This document shows, in pieces, positions 24,331 through 36,134 of a stretch of 64,000 nucleotides of DNA. The position numbers and the translations under genes were made by a program. The stretch lies in the NCBI RefSeq assembly GCF_020382885.2, contig NC_058497.1, forward strand, positions 20,018,330-20,082,329. The letters are read 5' to 3'. Under the pieces are notes generated by a model, which had not been told where the DNA came from, did not search any database, and saw only the letters and a program-made list of their open reading frames with translations. The DNA is from Scatophagus argus (lineage: Eukaryota > Chordata > Actinopteri > Scatophagidae). Numbering within the stretch: the stretch's first letter is position 1; each line of letters starts with the position of its first letter.

Positions 24331-27200
24331 TATTTAAAATTCAACGTTCAACGGCATGTCAAAATAAATAAATAAGACAATATTTACCAAGCAGCACACA
24401 GTGCTGGTACGAACTGCTACACCAGTTGCTTTGTCAGCTATGTTATTTAGTTTGAAAAAAGTATTCATTAATCCAGAACTAGACTGGTTTGTGCAACACC
24501 TGAATTTAGATGTCAGTCTAAAGTCTGTTTGATCTAAGTTTGATCTAAGCCATAGCCACAGTTTGTCTTTGTGAAACTGGCCTCAGCAGGTATTAAAGTG
24601 TACTCTGTGTACAATGTCAGGTCAGACACATGGGTTACTGTGGGATGCATGACAGGAACGTGTTTTGAGTCTGCGTTATAGGACAGTGGACTTGAGATGG
24701 CTGCTAAAGTCTGCTGCTTGGACGTGTTTGGGAGGGGGTTAATGTTGATTACAGTCGATACAAAGATCAGCACTGCACAGGACTGTGTCTTTATACTTGT
24801 CTACTGGTTGCTTGTTATCCATCTAACTGCATATTTTACTATTACCCATAATTTGTGCTGTTAGAGACTTCAGAAGATGTGCAAATGTGTACATTCTCAT
24901 TACTTTTAGCTGATACAAAGATCGGTAGTCATATTAGTGCATGTTTGATGCGTTTGTTTAAATCAGTAGATAACAGGCGGGATGCTGAATATTTGAACCG
25001 TTGTAATCAGAATGAGCCTGAATCTGGTTTTATTAAATATTTCATATGAATGTCTTTGTTGGTAATAATGCAGTACTGCAACCATTTATAAAATAGGTGA
25101 ACTAGTTTGTGAACTACAGTGCGAAAGGTAAACAAACACCTTGAAAAACATGGATCGGACAAAGAACATTTTGATGTTATGCACCGTGTTGGACAGTGTT
25201 CCAGTGTGTTGTGTGTATAAGCGTTCATGCTCTTGCACAACATTACTGAAGTCAGTAGCTACACTAGAGAGGTAGTTTTTAAGTTACAACATCATCATTG
25301 TTTTGAAGAAGATGATGAAACCCATGAGACGTTTCCATAGATGAGAGGACTTAACATGTGCAGCACTGGAGTGAGATATGTCTCTCTCTAGAGCACTGTT
25401 AGAGTGCAGGTCTCGAATCCCCCTGCTTAGTAATTAACAGACTGGCTGATTATTAACATAAAGCTCCTGAGTCTAATTGTGCAACCTGAAGTTTTCATTT
25501 GTTTGGCAAACAAGTTGACTCTGTTGGGAGCAGCTCACTGGGGCTCGTCAGCTCTTTACGCAGAGTTTTGCGTCAGTAATCAGGGCTGCAGGGTATTGGG
25601 CCAAAATCTGTGTCCAAAACAAACTGTGTCTCTGAGCCTCAGCGGATGCCACCTCAGCAGATAACTGCCATTACCAAGCTTATGACAACAGTTGTTTTAG
25701 TAAATGACATGAAGAAGTGAGAAACACACCTAAGTTTATGTTAGTAAAACAATAAAAAAGTAAAGGTGCAATGCAGCTTTGACAAAGGAACTGAGTTCTT
25801 TGTGTAATACAAATTTCCTGCTGTTGGCTACCGTGTAGGCCGCCTGAGAGTAAAATATTTATCATGTTTGGTTGAAAATGTCCACAAAAAATAGGACCTA
25901 GTTTATAGTGTCATGATGTTGTGCCTGTAAATTTAAAGAGCATCCTTTAGTATTGTGCAGCAGGTGTCCTCACTTCTGTGTGCATGTTTTGTTCCTTTAG
26001 AATAATGTATTACTGTGCCAGTTGCCTGTGTGACAAAAGAGCAGCATTCATAGACTTGGAAAATAAATCATGACGTGCACTTGACTTAGACATCTTCTGA
26101 AGATACTAAAAGTAGCAGCATGTGTTTTTTCCATTGTTTTCCATTGTTTCAGGTAAAACATGTTTACAGCTTATTCATCATCATGTATCATCATATCATC
26201 ATCATATGTAATCACAATGATGCTCAAAAGGATAACCGTGTTATTAGCAGACATAAGACACATCTCTAAAATGTAACTACAGAGAAATTAAATTAAGGCC
26301 ATTCTTAGTAGTGATTTTTGAAAGGCCAAAGGAGGCCTGCAGTTTGAGCTGGAGAACATTTCATCCTTGTTATGTCTGTGTGATTGTTAAATGTGTGTAT
26401 CAGTAGAAACTGAGATTCTTTACTACTTACTCTACTTATGTCACTTGTCATTAAAATAAACAACAGCTATGTGTAACCAAAATATGTAGTATTATTGGAC
26501 TCATGCAACAGATATTTAACTGTACTACACATCATCAGCCCTTTCTGATTTTCAATGGAAGGATAAGTGGAGCTTCAGTTGATTCATTTTGTGCATTTTG
26601 TGTCAGTTGCCAGTTTTCATACTACAAAATGGCTACAGCCATTGTCATTATTTGTATGTGGTTTGTAAAATATTCCAGAGCCACTTTTCACTTGTGAAAG
26701 TACAAACTTTAAAATTCCTTAATAAATAGTGCCGATTTGACCACAAACTTGCTAACTAAAACAAGTGAGTTTTCAAAAGTAGTCTCAATTTCTCTAAAAT
26801 GTTTACTTTGTCCAGAGCTCCAGATGGTCCCCTTCCACATGCACACACACGTACAAATGGAACCTGTGCGTAATTTGTGGATCTGAGGGCCTTGTCAGAT
26901 AAAACCAAATACGCACATTTGCAGGCAGAGTCAACAGATCAATGCCTTTTACGCAATGGACTGGTGCTGGGGCCTTACAAATACCCACAGGATATGGCTG
27001 TTGGTCATCGTCGAGCAGACTGAGAGGCTAAAAACAGCGAACACGATTATTTCTCTGATTTCAGAAAATCAAGGCAGCAGCGAGTGAACAGCAGATTAGT
27101 TTGAATTGCAGAAAACAGAAGATCTACAATCTCCGAGTAATTTTATACACTTCGTCTCAACTGCATTCTAATACAGTAATTGCTGCAGTTAACCTGCAAA
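24331..27200. other. Intergenic region upstream of diablo
   Basis: No gene, RNA or nameable repeat was found in about 2.9 kb, apart from short ATC-rich runs near 26170-26215. The last few hundred bases should contain the diablo promoter and 5' UTR; the true transcription start is not visible. Confidence 0.45.
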
Positions 27201-29020
27201 ATGCAAGCTGTTCGTCAGTGTTCAGTGTGTGCCAGCCGTGCTGCTGCAGGACATCTGAGGAATCAGATGGACGTTTCATTGCTGCAGACCAACAAGAATG
27301 CGCTGAGGAGAGGAGCAGCCTGTGTCCGTTTCCTGAGGTATGTTATGAATAGCAGGCAATTCCATATCATATGCACTTAAATGCAGCCTAAATCTAGAAA
27401 ATTACAGACTAAAATACTCACAGCACTATAAAGCTTTATATGTACCACTGATTGTGACTGTATTAACCTCCTCATACTCTGTCTTGATTTATCTACAGCA
27501 ATTCTGAACGTGTTGAACTCAGTAGCAGGAAGCTTGGAGTCCAGAAACTGGGAGAAAGGAAAGATGCTGCGCACACGAACATAGCATCCTTAAGTGTCGG
27601 CAGTGGGCCACATGCTTTCCCTTTCCCACAGGTAGGCCAGCCTTGCCAGAGTTAGCAAAAACAATAGAATATGCACCAACCCAATGAACTGCAGCACAAA
27701 CCCTGCATCTCTTTGAAAAAGGTTTATTCTTATTCTTTATGTTTTTTTAATGTTTAGAAATAAAGGAAGGGTTAAAATGCTAAATTTTCTGCTCTGTTTG
27801 CAGCAAGTGGAGAACTTGTCTCATGACTCCCTGATCAGAAGAGCAGCCTCAGTGCTTACAGACAGTTCAAGTACTTTTCTCTCCCAGACCACCTTGGCTC
27901 TCATAGATGCCCTTGCAGACTACTCAACGGTAGGTTTTCATCTTATTTGAAACACGTCCACATAACGTAGGTCATCCTCGGGCATAGACGTGTAATTAAG
28001 TTTATAGGTTCAAATCATGATGACAGCACATCATAATTTGAATCTCTACATTTAATTTAAGGTGAAGAGAGTATCTTTGATAACTGACTGGCTGGCTCCA
28101 GAGAGTGTGGACAAGTGATGTTCTTATGTTAAAAATTGCCCTGTATTGTCCTTGACTGTCTGTCCTTTCTCTGTTTGCGAACAGGCTGTGTATACACGCA
28201 TTGCTGTCCAAAGACGGTATTTAGCCTCACTGGGAAAACTGACCCCAGCAGAGGAAGACTCGCTCCTGGAGGTTATCAATAGCCAGCGTGCACAGGTTAG
28301 TTTTTACTGCCCTTTTGGAGAAACAAACCTATATCAGCTCTCGTTATATATGGTCCTTACATGCTTTGTGATTTAAAAAAACACTTACATTTATTGTATT
28401 GTATTGTATTGTATTTATTGTATTGTATTCTTTATACATTTATTGTATTGAGTTTCCTCGTGTCTTTGGCCTACCAGATTAGTGAGAGACTAGATGAATG
28501 CCGACGTTTTGAGACAAGCTGGATCAGTGCTGTCAACTTGAGCAAACTGGCAGCTGAGGCAGCACACGCTTCAGGTGAGTTAAATGTGAGCCGAGACTTG
28601 ATTCTGAAATAGTGTTTCATTTCTAATGAGGGAACAATGAAAGGATTAAAACCCAGTTCATCTGCTGTTTGTTTCTGGGAAGTTGTTGTTGTCAGTTGTG
28701 CTTTATCTAAAAAATGTGGCCGTCTTCTTCAGGTCGTCAGGTCATGTTTGAAGCTGGTGTCCACACTTTAACCTTCTCAGCAATTTTACAGACTGAGTCT
28801 TTGTGTGTTTCCAGGAGCTGAACAGGCATCCATCATAGTGAGGACAAACATTCAGGTGGCACAGTCGCAGGTGGAAGAGGTACGGAAACGGTCAGCGGAT
28901 GCAGATAAGAAGTTGGCTGAGACTAAAGTGGAAGAGATTCAAAGGATGGCAGAATACGCTGCATTTCGAGAAGATAGTGAGGAGCCTGAGCTGCACGAGG
29001 CTTATCTACGAGAGGATTAA
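27201..29020 (+). CDS. diablo: Diablo (Smac), IAP-binding mitochondrial protein, six exons, complete
   Basis: Diablo is imported into the mitochondrial intermembrane space, trimmed, and released in apoptosis to relieve inhibition of caspases by IAP proteins. Exons: 27201-27337, 27499-27631, 27804-27929, 28185-28295, 28478-28574, 28815-29020; all GT-AG, phases close to 269 codons plus TAA. The processed N terminus is predicted at A85: the sequence AFPFPQ (85-90) aligns with human AVPIAQ. Then come the helical-bundle segments SLIRRAASVLTDSSSTFLSQ, VYTRIAVQRRYLASLGKLTP, FETSWISAVNLSKLAAEAAH and the C terminus ending EAYLRED, identical in its last residues to human DIABLO. Exons 1-2 form a longer presequence (84 residues) than in human (55). 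The start at 27201 is the first ATG of that frame. A polyadenylation signal AATAAA lies at 29413-29418. The final exon and its flanks are repeated three times downstream. Confidence 0.94.
28385..28450. repeat. GTATT microsatellite in diablo intron 4
   Basis: Runs of ATTGT/GTATT units, just ahead of the exon 5 acceptor at 28477. Simple slippage repeat. Confidence 0.8.
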
Positions 29021-29466
29021 GACAAATTGGCACAGATATTAGAAAAATGTAAAGAAAAGAAAAAGATGTATGCTTTCACCTTAGAAAGTTTTGAGCTTAT
29101 CTAATTTCCTTTTTGAGCCTGTAAGATTTTTTCTTATTTGCAATCAGAATTTGAAAGTGGAATGAAATGAATTGTAACGATTTGCTATTCTTTACTACTG
29201 CATAAATCATTATTTAAGACTATTTATTTGATTAGCATTTGTCTGCTGCGCTTGGAGCTTCTGGAACTTGATTATTGAATCTCCAGCGTATATTGTATGG
29301 TATTTGGAATTATCTAACATCAGATCATAACGCTGTATATCGTGTGTTTTACTGTAACAAACAATTTTCTTTTATAAAACTATTGCTGTCTTGTTTTCAC
29401 TCAACAGCAAAAAATAAAATTAATTGATGCATTTGATTTTATATGTTGATGGGTCCTTGTTTTGTT

Positions 29467-29741
29467 CATTCATTTTCTATACCGCTTATCAGGGTCATCA
29501 ATTGCAGGGCTGACAAACAAAGACAGACAACCACACACCCACACACTCACACCAAGGGGCAATGTCGAGTAGCCAATTAACCTAATGTGCATGTTTTTAA
29601 GATTGTGGGAGGAAGCCGGAGGACCTGGAGAAAACTCACACAGGCACAGGGAGAACATGCAAACTCCACATAGAAGGGCCCAGACCGGGATTCGAACCTG
29701 GAACCCTCTTGCAATGAGGAGACAGGACTAACCACTGCACC
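29467..29741 (-). mobile_element. tRNA-headed SINE, reverse orientation, in diablo 3' flank
   Basis: Read on the minus strand it has the pol III head with box B GGTTCGAATCC, then the conserved SINE body (GGAGTTTGCATGTTCTCCCT on that strand) and ends in ATTCATT-type tail repeats. It is flanked by TTTTGTT at 29460-29466 and 29742-29748, a likely 7-base target duplication. The corresponding site in the duplicated units (for example near 35519-35545 and 53641-53665) has no SINE, so this insertion is confined to the original locus. The very 5' end of the head is missing. The same family is present at 63595-63959. Confidence 0.85.
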
Positions 29742-30370
29742 TTTTGTTTACAATATAGAGTAAAATTAGTCAGAACAAGACTTGGTGCTGACCACTGGTG
29801 GGTGGTAGGTGTCTACCACTTCACAACATGATGGGTTTCATGCTGAAGATTAATGACTCTTTTTAACGGTACATAAAGCATGATGACTATGCAATGTGCC
29901 ATTGTTAGTGTTAACCATACGAGTTATAACAGCATTTTGTCCTCAAGTCCTCAATTTGGAGGCCATTGAAAACAGAAAAGTTGATGTCATTCACTGTGTG
30001 TGTGTGTGTGTGTGTGTGGTGTTTCTGTATACTGTATACAAAATCTTCACGATTAACTTAAATATTAATAGCACAGATACCAACAATAAGGCATAGCAGT
30101 TGTTTATTGTTTATACACTCCTGTCATATCTGTGCTCCGTTTGGGTGCTACACAAGTCGGTAATCAGTTTTAATGTTGTCTCCCCAAATGAACAATGATG
30201 TAAGAATACAGAAATCTGCTGAGTTCAAATTGTTGCTTGAAAAGCAGTGCAGTCACAGTCAGACTTATAAATAAGCTAGTTAGAAGTCAAGTACTTTCAA
30301 AACGCTCATGTAAAATGAATTGCAGACATTAATTTGTGTACTGTTTAGTTTCTTGTTAGAAAACAATTTA

Positions 30371-31291
30371 TCAAATATCTCTTTTGGACAAGCCAAATAG
30401 GACATTGTTTTTCAGTGCATGAAAAAATGTCTCATCTCTGAGGCCATAAATGAGAGGACTTAGACATTTTGGACCAAGAGTAAACATTATGTAGTTAAAG
30501 TACCTAACATCAGAAAATAACCTAACGCTGACCTGAAGCACAGCTGCTTCTATGAATGGGCACCACAAACCGATGACACAGAGCAGTAGCTGGATAGCAT
30601 GAAGAACTACTGTTTTGAGTCCTTTACTTGAAGATTGTTTATTCTCTCCTGACGCTGCTTTGGCTACTTTCATTATTTGAACATAACAGAATATAATGAT
30701 GATGCACATGATCAAGAAGTAAAACTGTTGTAAAGCTGATCTAACGTGACTCTGCCATTCCTTCAAAACAAATATTTCCGCCGAGCATATCATGTATTGT
30801 CTGTACATGCTACGAGAAGCTGATGTAAAGAAAGTGGAGAGAATAATAATGCAGGGTACAGAGCTGATGCCGTGAATGATGTGGATGCTGTACAGAGTCC
30901 TGCGTGTGGAGCACAGCTCTGCATGTCGGAGGGGCATGCAAATGGCCACGTAGCGCTCCAGGGTCATTGCTGTCAGAGTAACTGGTGTGACTATCACATT
31001 CAGAAATGCCACAGTGCAGATAATGATACACAACCAAACTTGAACTGTAAACTGACAATAGATCATGAGAAGAAGGATATCAGATAGAAGTAAAAACGTG
31101 CTATCAGACAGTAGTGTAACAGCAAATAAGATGTAGCGTGCAGTTGTGTGGAAGCATTCCTTTTTGAAAAATGTCACAATGAGTAACAAATCAGTGCTAA
31201 GAAAAATCAATATCACAATCTGGACAATAATAATTCGGTTATTATTCTGGTTCAACACTACCTCACCACCATCCGATGAATTGTCAGCCAT
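30371..31291 (-). CDS. Odorant receptor 131-2-like, array copy 1
   Basis: A 306-residue seven-helix odorant receptor. Sequon N4-S-S; helices about 19-41, 52-78, 84-117, 132-155, 188-210, 225-250, 264-284. Conserved C88 at the top of helix 3 pairs with a cysteine in loop 2 (C169). Helix 3 ends MTLERYVAICMPLR (107-122), helix 6 begins SSKGLKTVVLHAIQLLLC and helix 7 contains PLIYGLRDETF. ATG at 31291 is chosen. The frame is open upstream for 25 more codons, but a splice acceptor (TTTCAACAG, exon from 31304) falls inside that extension and the other copies have a stop there. The untranslated first exon ends at donor 31487 (GTGAGT), giving a 182-base intron in the 5' UTR. AATAAA on the minus strand at 30108-30103 may be the polyadenylation signal. 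It lies about 1.35 kb right of diablo, in the opposite orientation. Confidence 0.93.
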   Translation of the reverse strand: MADNSSDGGEVVLNQNNNRIIIVQIVILIFLSTDLLLIVTFFKKECFHTTARYILFAVTLLSDSTFLLLSDILLLMIYCQFTVQVWLCIIICTVAFLNVIVTPVTLTAMTLERYVAICMPLRHAELCSTRRTLYSIHIIHGISSVPCIIILSTFFTSASRSMYRQYMICSAEIFVLKEWQSHVRSALQQFYFLIMCIIIIFCYVQIMKVAKAASGENKQSSSKGLKTVVLHAIQLLLCVIGLWCPFIEAAVLQVSVRLFSDVRYFNYIMFTLGPKCLSPLIYGLRDETFFHALKNNVLFGLSKRDI

Positions 31292-32274
31292 GTATTGAAT
31301 GAGTCTGTTGAAAGAAAATGAGATTCTTATCACAACAAGACCAAAGCATCCCTGATGTTCATCCACAGCATCTTAACACACATTTCCAAAGCCGTGTGTT
31401 CAAAGCCAAAGCATTCTGAGTGAAGCCTGACTTTATTGGATTGACTGGAGTACAAGCAGAGTAAGAGACAATTAAAATTAACTCACCATGTGGTCATCAT
31501 TGCTACTTTCTCCTCATCCCCCAGAGGCCATCTGGGTTGCTGTAAACAAGCCACAGTTAGCTTGGGTTAGACTGTTGTACAGTCTCTGTCCTGAAGGTCA
31601 CAAATTAACATGAACATACAGTATCCTGATGGTGATGTACTGGGTTCTTTTACAGACAACAAAGACACTTTGAGAGTATGGCTCAGAACCTTTACTGGAT
31701 CAGCACATGCAAGTAAATAGTCCATGTGTGACTCTTAAGCTATTTAGTAGAGCTTTTTACCCAGAAACAGAGCCAGACATCATCAACAGACCACATCTCA
31801 TGTGGGCAGCAATGCCTGCCCTAACAGTAGACAACATCTGGCCCACATGCACTCTCAGATAGAGAGCAGACATCCTTTAGGAGGCATGGCTGCTGACAGA
31901 TTTGTTTATCCACATATGTAGGTTTCGAGTTCAGCAAAAATATATTTTAGAGTTTTGTATGTCTTATAGTTACATAGATCTTGAAAAATTAACCCTCTCA
32001 ATCTGGAGTAGCAGACATTTTTATTTTAACCTCTGTCTGTGAGACATTCCTCAGTCTCTGAGGTGAGTGAGGCAACAGGTGTTACAGCGAGGACCAAAGC
32101 AAGGGACTGATAGTAGAATTTCAAAGACAAAGTAGACAGCCAATCAGTTGGTCAATGTCGCTCACTCCCCCAATCTCTGCAAAAGCAATTCAACACTGGC
32201 AGAATAAAACTTTTTTAGAAACTATATAACTGTTGAACTGGAACTGTAAGTCAAAGTAATAAATACCTAATACA

Positions 32275-32741
32275 CAATATAGACAAAAATAGTGGGACAG
32301 ACTTTAGAGTAGAGTCACCCCCCTCTTGCGGCTATGGCAGCTTCCACTCTTCTGGGACGGCTTTCTGGAGTGTTTGTGGCGAAATTTTATCCATTCACGG
32401 AGTAGAGCAATAGTGAGGTCAGGCACTGATGTCGGATGAAAAGGCCTGGCTCGCAATCTACTTTCTAGATCATCCCATAAATGTTCAAATGGGTTGAGGC
32501 CAGTGCTCTGTGTGGGTCTGTCAAGTTCCTCAACAGCAAACTCATCCAACCATGTCTTTATGGAGCTTTGCTTTGTGTACTGGGGCACAGTCATAACGGA
32601 ATAGAAAATGGCCTCCCTCAAAGGAACTTTGGAACCTTGGAAGCATAGCATTGTCCAGAATGTCTTGGTATCCTGAGGTATAAAGATTTCCCTTCACTGG
32701 AAGTAAGGGGCCAAGCCCAGTAATAAAGAGGTGTGTCCCAG
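32275..32741 (-). mobile_element. Tc1-like transposon remnant, unit 1
   Basis: Bounded by ACAATATAGACAAAAATAGT followed by GGGACAG on the left and, on the right, GAGGTGTGTCCCAG, whose reverse complement matches the left end of the element in p4ha3 intron 7. On the minus strand it encodes a transposase C-terminal piece (KTWLDEFAVEELDRPTQSTG, then LNPFEHLWDDLE). The catalytic aspartate of the usual SPDLNP motif is replaced (STGLNP), and the N-terminal two thirds are absent. It is dead and now copies only as part of the array unit. Confidence 0.85.
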
Positions 32742-33017
32742 TAACTGAAACTGAAGGGGCAACGCAGAGTTAATAATCAATGAGGAACATGTAATTGGTC
32801 AAACTAACCGATAATTTTCTCTCCAATTCAGTAATTCCCGTTGAGAAGTCGACGCAGCCATTGACGACTATCAGAGTCAAGTTCCACTGATATCAATACT
32901 TTGGCAAAATGGCATACTGGTTCTGATTAATTGGCCCACTGTAGAGGTCCACCTTTAGCCATATTATGGCAGAGCAGACATGATAATCTTATTGGCTATG
33001 GGATGCAATCACAGTTA

Positions 33018-33957
33018 AATTGAGGGCCTTCACAAAACAGTTCATCCTCATAAGTGTCTGGGAGTACACATCACGGACAAACTCACATTGACTCTGAACA
33101 CCACACACATCACTCAGAAAGCCCAGCAGCTTGTGTACTTTCTGCAGAAGCTGAGGAAAGCCCATTTCCCAACCCCTGCCCCAACAACACTCTATAGGGG
33201 GACTACTGAGAGCATCCTCTGCAGCGCCATCACAGCATGGTTTGGCAACTGCACTGCTGCAGACCGAAAGGCCCTGCAGCCAATTGTGAGGATGACAGAA
33301 AAAATCACTGGGGCCTCTTTTCCCTCTCTCACGGACCTTTCCAACACGTGGTGTCTGTGCAAAGCCACGAGCATTAGCAGGGATACCACGGATCCCTCCC
33401 ATGCACTCTTCTCCTTACTGCCATCAGGAAGAAGGTACCACAGCATCACTGCCCGCACATCCAGAATGTGGAAAAGCTTCTTCCCCCAGGCAATCAAACT
33501 GCTGAATAACTCCTGACTTAAGTTGTGCAATGCACCTTAAAAGCACAACTGCACTTTCTCTCTGCTGCTATTTATATATTTATATATACTTTACATATAT
33601 TGCATACACTATGCATGTAACATATTCATCTATGTTGCTATTTATTTAAACTCTCTGCTGCTAGTTATATATTTATATACACTACAACTACTCTTCACTT
33701 GTAAACTTACTATATCTACAACCCCCCCCCGCCCCAAAAAAAAACAAAACAGTTCTGTTACTAGTCTTGTCCTGTTTTCGTGTCCTAAATGTGTATATTT
33801 AGATTATAGATTGTGCATAGCTTCTGTCTTGTCCTGTCTCACTGTCTTTCTAAAGTGTTAGATGTATCAACAAATTGTTCATGGGGAAACGTTACTTCAT
33901 CACACTGTGTACTTGTATATGACTCAGATGACAATAAAACCCATTTGACTTGAAGTG
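33018..33957 (+). mobile_element. 5'-truncated L2-like LINE, unit 1
   Basis: About 33028-33516 encodes the C-terminal end of a non-LTR ORF2: CLGVHIT-type start, then QKAQQLVYFLQKLRKAHFPT, YRGTTESILCSAITAWFGNC, TAADRKALQPIV, SLLPSGRRYHSI and a stop after KLLNNS. A 3' UTR follows and ends near GACAATAAAACCCATTTGAC. No upstream polymerase domain is present. The antisense strand also has a long open frame (33402-32989), which is a shadow. Same family as the copies in later units. Confidence 0.8.
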
Positions 33958-34629
33958 CAAATCATACCAGCTGTGCAAATAGGTATTTATATTACTTAGT
34001 TTGAGGGCTAACTGGCAAAATACTCTTACCAGAGGCCCGTTTGTGGACCAACACTTAAAGAGTTGAGGTATTGTTGAGCTCGATGGTGTTTTATTGAGTT
34101 TATGGATGCTGAATCAGTCTTTGTCACATTGTGTCTGCCTTTTTTTTTTTTCGTTTTTTTTGTTGGTTTTTTTGGAAGAAATTTCAATTTAATGCAACTG
34201 CTGGAACTTTTCTCTGTGATACTGGGTGATGTGAGAGAGACAAACTATCTTACTATGAACTATTTCTCAAGCTACTGGTGTGGATCCTGGAATATCAAGT
34301 ATGAGAATGTTTACTAAACATCGCATTGTTCAGCAAGGATTTATTGCAAACCAATCTGGTAGGGTTGTCAAATCTGCAGTTCATCTAATACAATAATATC
34401 AGCCACGCAGAAATAACAATTGCAATTGTGCAAAGTGTCATGTTGCACAAGAAAAAGAAGAAAAAGAAGACATGCTTTATTAATCCCCTCAGAGAAATGA
34501 TTTTTTCCCACTCTTGTTATTGACACACAGGCACAAGCAGGACCTATACACGTGCGTTAATGCATAACACAGATTTAATGTTAAAATATTCATGCAAATT
34601 TTCTTGATTGAAAGCCATTACATATTATA

Positions 34630-34826
34630 CGTTGAAGCACATATTCATTGAAGGTAATCAATGTAACATTAACAATCAGAATAATTGGGTTAGACGTATT
34701 CAGAACAAAGTAAACATATAATAATGATCACAGTGAGCACAAAGATTTTGGTATTGGAGGCCAAGGCAAGATGGACAGAATAATAATGCAGGGTTCAGAG
34801 CTGAGGCTGAGAATGATGAGGATGCA
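34630..34826 (-). pseudogene. Decayed odorant receptor relic (helix 4 to helix 5 remnant), unit 2
   Basis: On the minus strand, 34826-34770 reads CILIILSLSSEPCIIILSIL, clearly like the helix 4 stretch IHIIHGISSVPCIIILS of the array receptors, and about 34750-34690 reads IFVLTVIIIICLL, like helix 5. The intervening loop is deleted and stops follow. It abuts, at about 34826, sequence homologous to diablo intron 5. The same relic lies beside the other diablo exon copies (about 48233-48429 and 52766-52960). It is more diverged than any intact copy, so it predates the current array. Confidence 0.65.
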
Positions 34827-34983
34827 TCTGCTGTTTGTTTCTGGGAAGATGTCTCTCAGTTGTGCATAATACGAAAAATGTGGCCGTCTTTTTCAGATCT
34901 TCAGGTCGTGTTTGAACTTAAACCGGTGTCAACACTTTAACCTTCTCAGCAATTTTACAGACTGAGTCTTTGTGTGTTTCCAG

Positions 34984-35189
34984 GAGCTGAACAGAGATCC
35001 ATCATAGTGAGGACAAACATTCAGGTGGCACAGTCGCAGGTGGAAAAGGCCCAGAAACTGTCTGCGGATGCATATAAGAAGTTGGCTGAGACTAAAGTGG
35101 AAAAGATTCAAAGGATGGCAGAATACGCTGCATTTCAAGAAGATAGCAAGGAGCCTGAGCTGCATGAGGCTTATCTACGAGAGGATTAA
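34984..35189 (+). pseudogene. Duplicated diablo last exon, copy 1 (open, acceptor intact)
   Basis: Homologous to diablo exon 6 (28815-29020): same polypyrimidine tract and TTTCCAG acceptor, same length, and the frame is open from GAEQRS to EAYLRED and TAA. About 150 bases of intron 5 precede it (from about 34827), and the diablo 3' UTR with AATAAA follows. Compared with exon 6, several residues change, including three Glu to Lys changes. No other diablo exon lies nearby, so alone it is a gene fragment; it could act as an alternative last exon of the upstream diablo gene because strand and phase are right. Its protein sequence is identical to that of the copy at 53109-53314. Confidence 0.85.
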
Positions 35190-36134
35190 GACAAATTGGC
35201 ACAGATATTAGAAAAATGTAAAAAAAAAAATCTGAATTTGAAAGTTTAATGAAATGATTTGCCAACTATTTGCTATTCTTTACTACTGCATAAATCATTA
35301 TTTAAGACTATTTATTTGATTTGATAGTATTTGTCTGCTGCGCTTGGAGCTTCAGGAACAGCATATATTGTATGATATTTGGAATTATCTAACATCAGAT
35401 CATAACGCTGTATATCATATGTTTTACTGTAACAATCAATTTTCTTTTATAAAACTATTGTTTTTTTGTTTTCACTCAATAACAAAAAATAAAATGAATC
35501 GATGCATTTGATTTTGGTGGGTCCTTGTTTTTGTTTACCATATAAAGTAAAATTAGTCAGAACAAGACTTGCTAACCACTGACACCTACCACTTCACAAC
35601 ATGATGGGTTTGATGCTGAAGATTAATGACTCTTTTCAACAGTACGTAAAGCATGATGACTATGCAATGTGCCATTGTTAGTGTCAGCCATACAAGTTAA
35701 AACAGCATTTTGTCCTCAAGTCCTCAATTTGGAGGCCATTGAAAACAGAAAAGTTGGTGTCATTCACTGTGTGTGTGTGTGTGTGTGTGTGTGTGGTGCT
35801 TTTCTATACTTTTTTTATTTTTCTATATTTTTGCAAAATCTTCATGATTAACTTAAATATTAATAGCACAGATACCAACAATAAGGCATAGCAGTTGTTT
35901 ATTGTTTATACACTCCTGTCACGTCTGTGCTCCGTTTGGGTGCTACACAAGCCGGTAATCAGTTTTAATGTTAGAATACAAAAATCTGCTGAGCTTGTAT
36001 TATTGCTTGAAAAGCAGTGCAGTCGCAGTCAGGCTTAACAATAAGCTAGTTAGAAGTCTACTATTTTGAAATGCTAAAATGAATTGCAGACATTAATTTG
36101 TGCACTGTTTAGTTTCTTGTTAGAAAACAATTTA

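Noticed and set aside
31292-31366. 25-codon N-terminal extension of receptor copy 1
   Set aside because: It spans a conserved splice acceptor, and the same frame is stopped in the other copies.
32989-33402. 137-codon minus-strand frame seen in each L2-like fragment
   Set aside because: Antisense shadow of the LINE ORF2 end, which matches known non-LTR protein on the plus strand.
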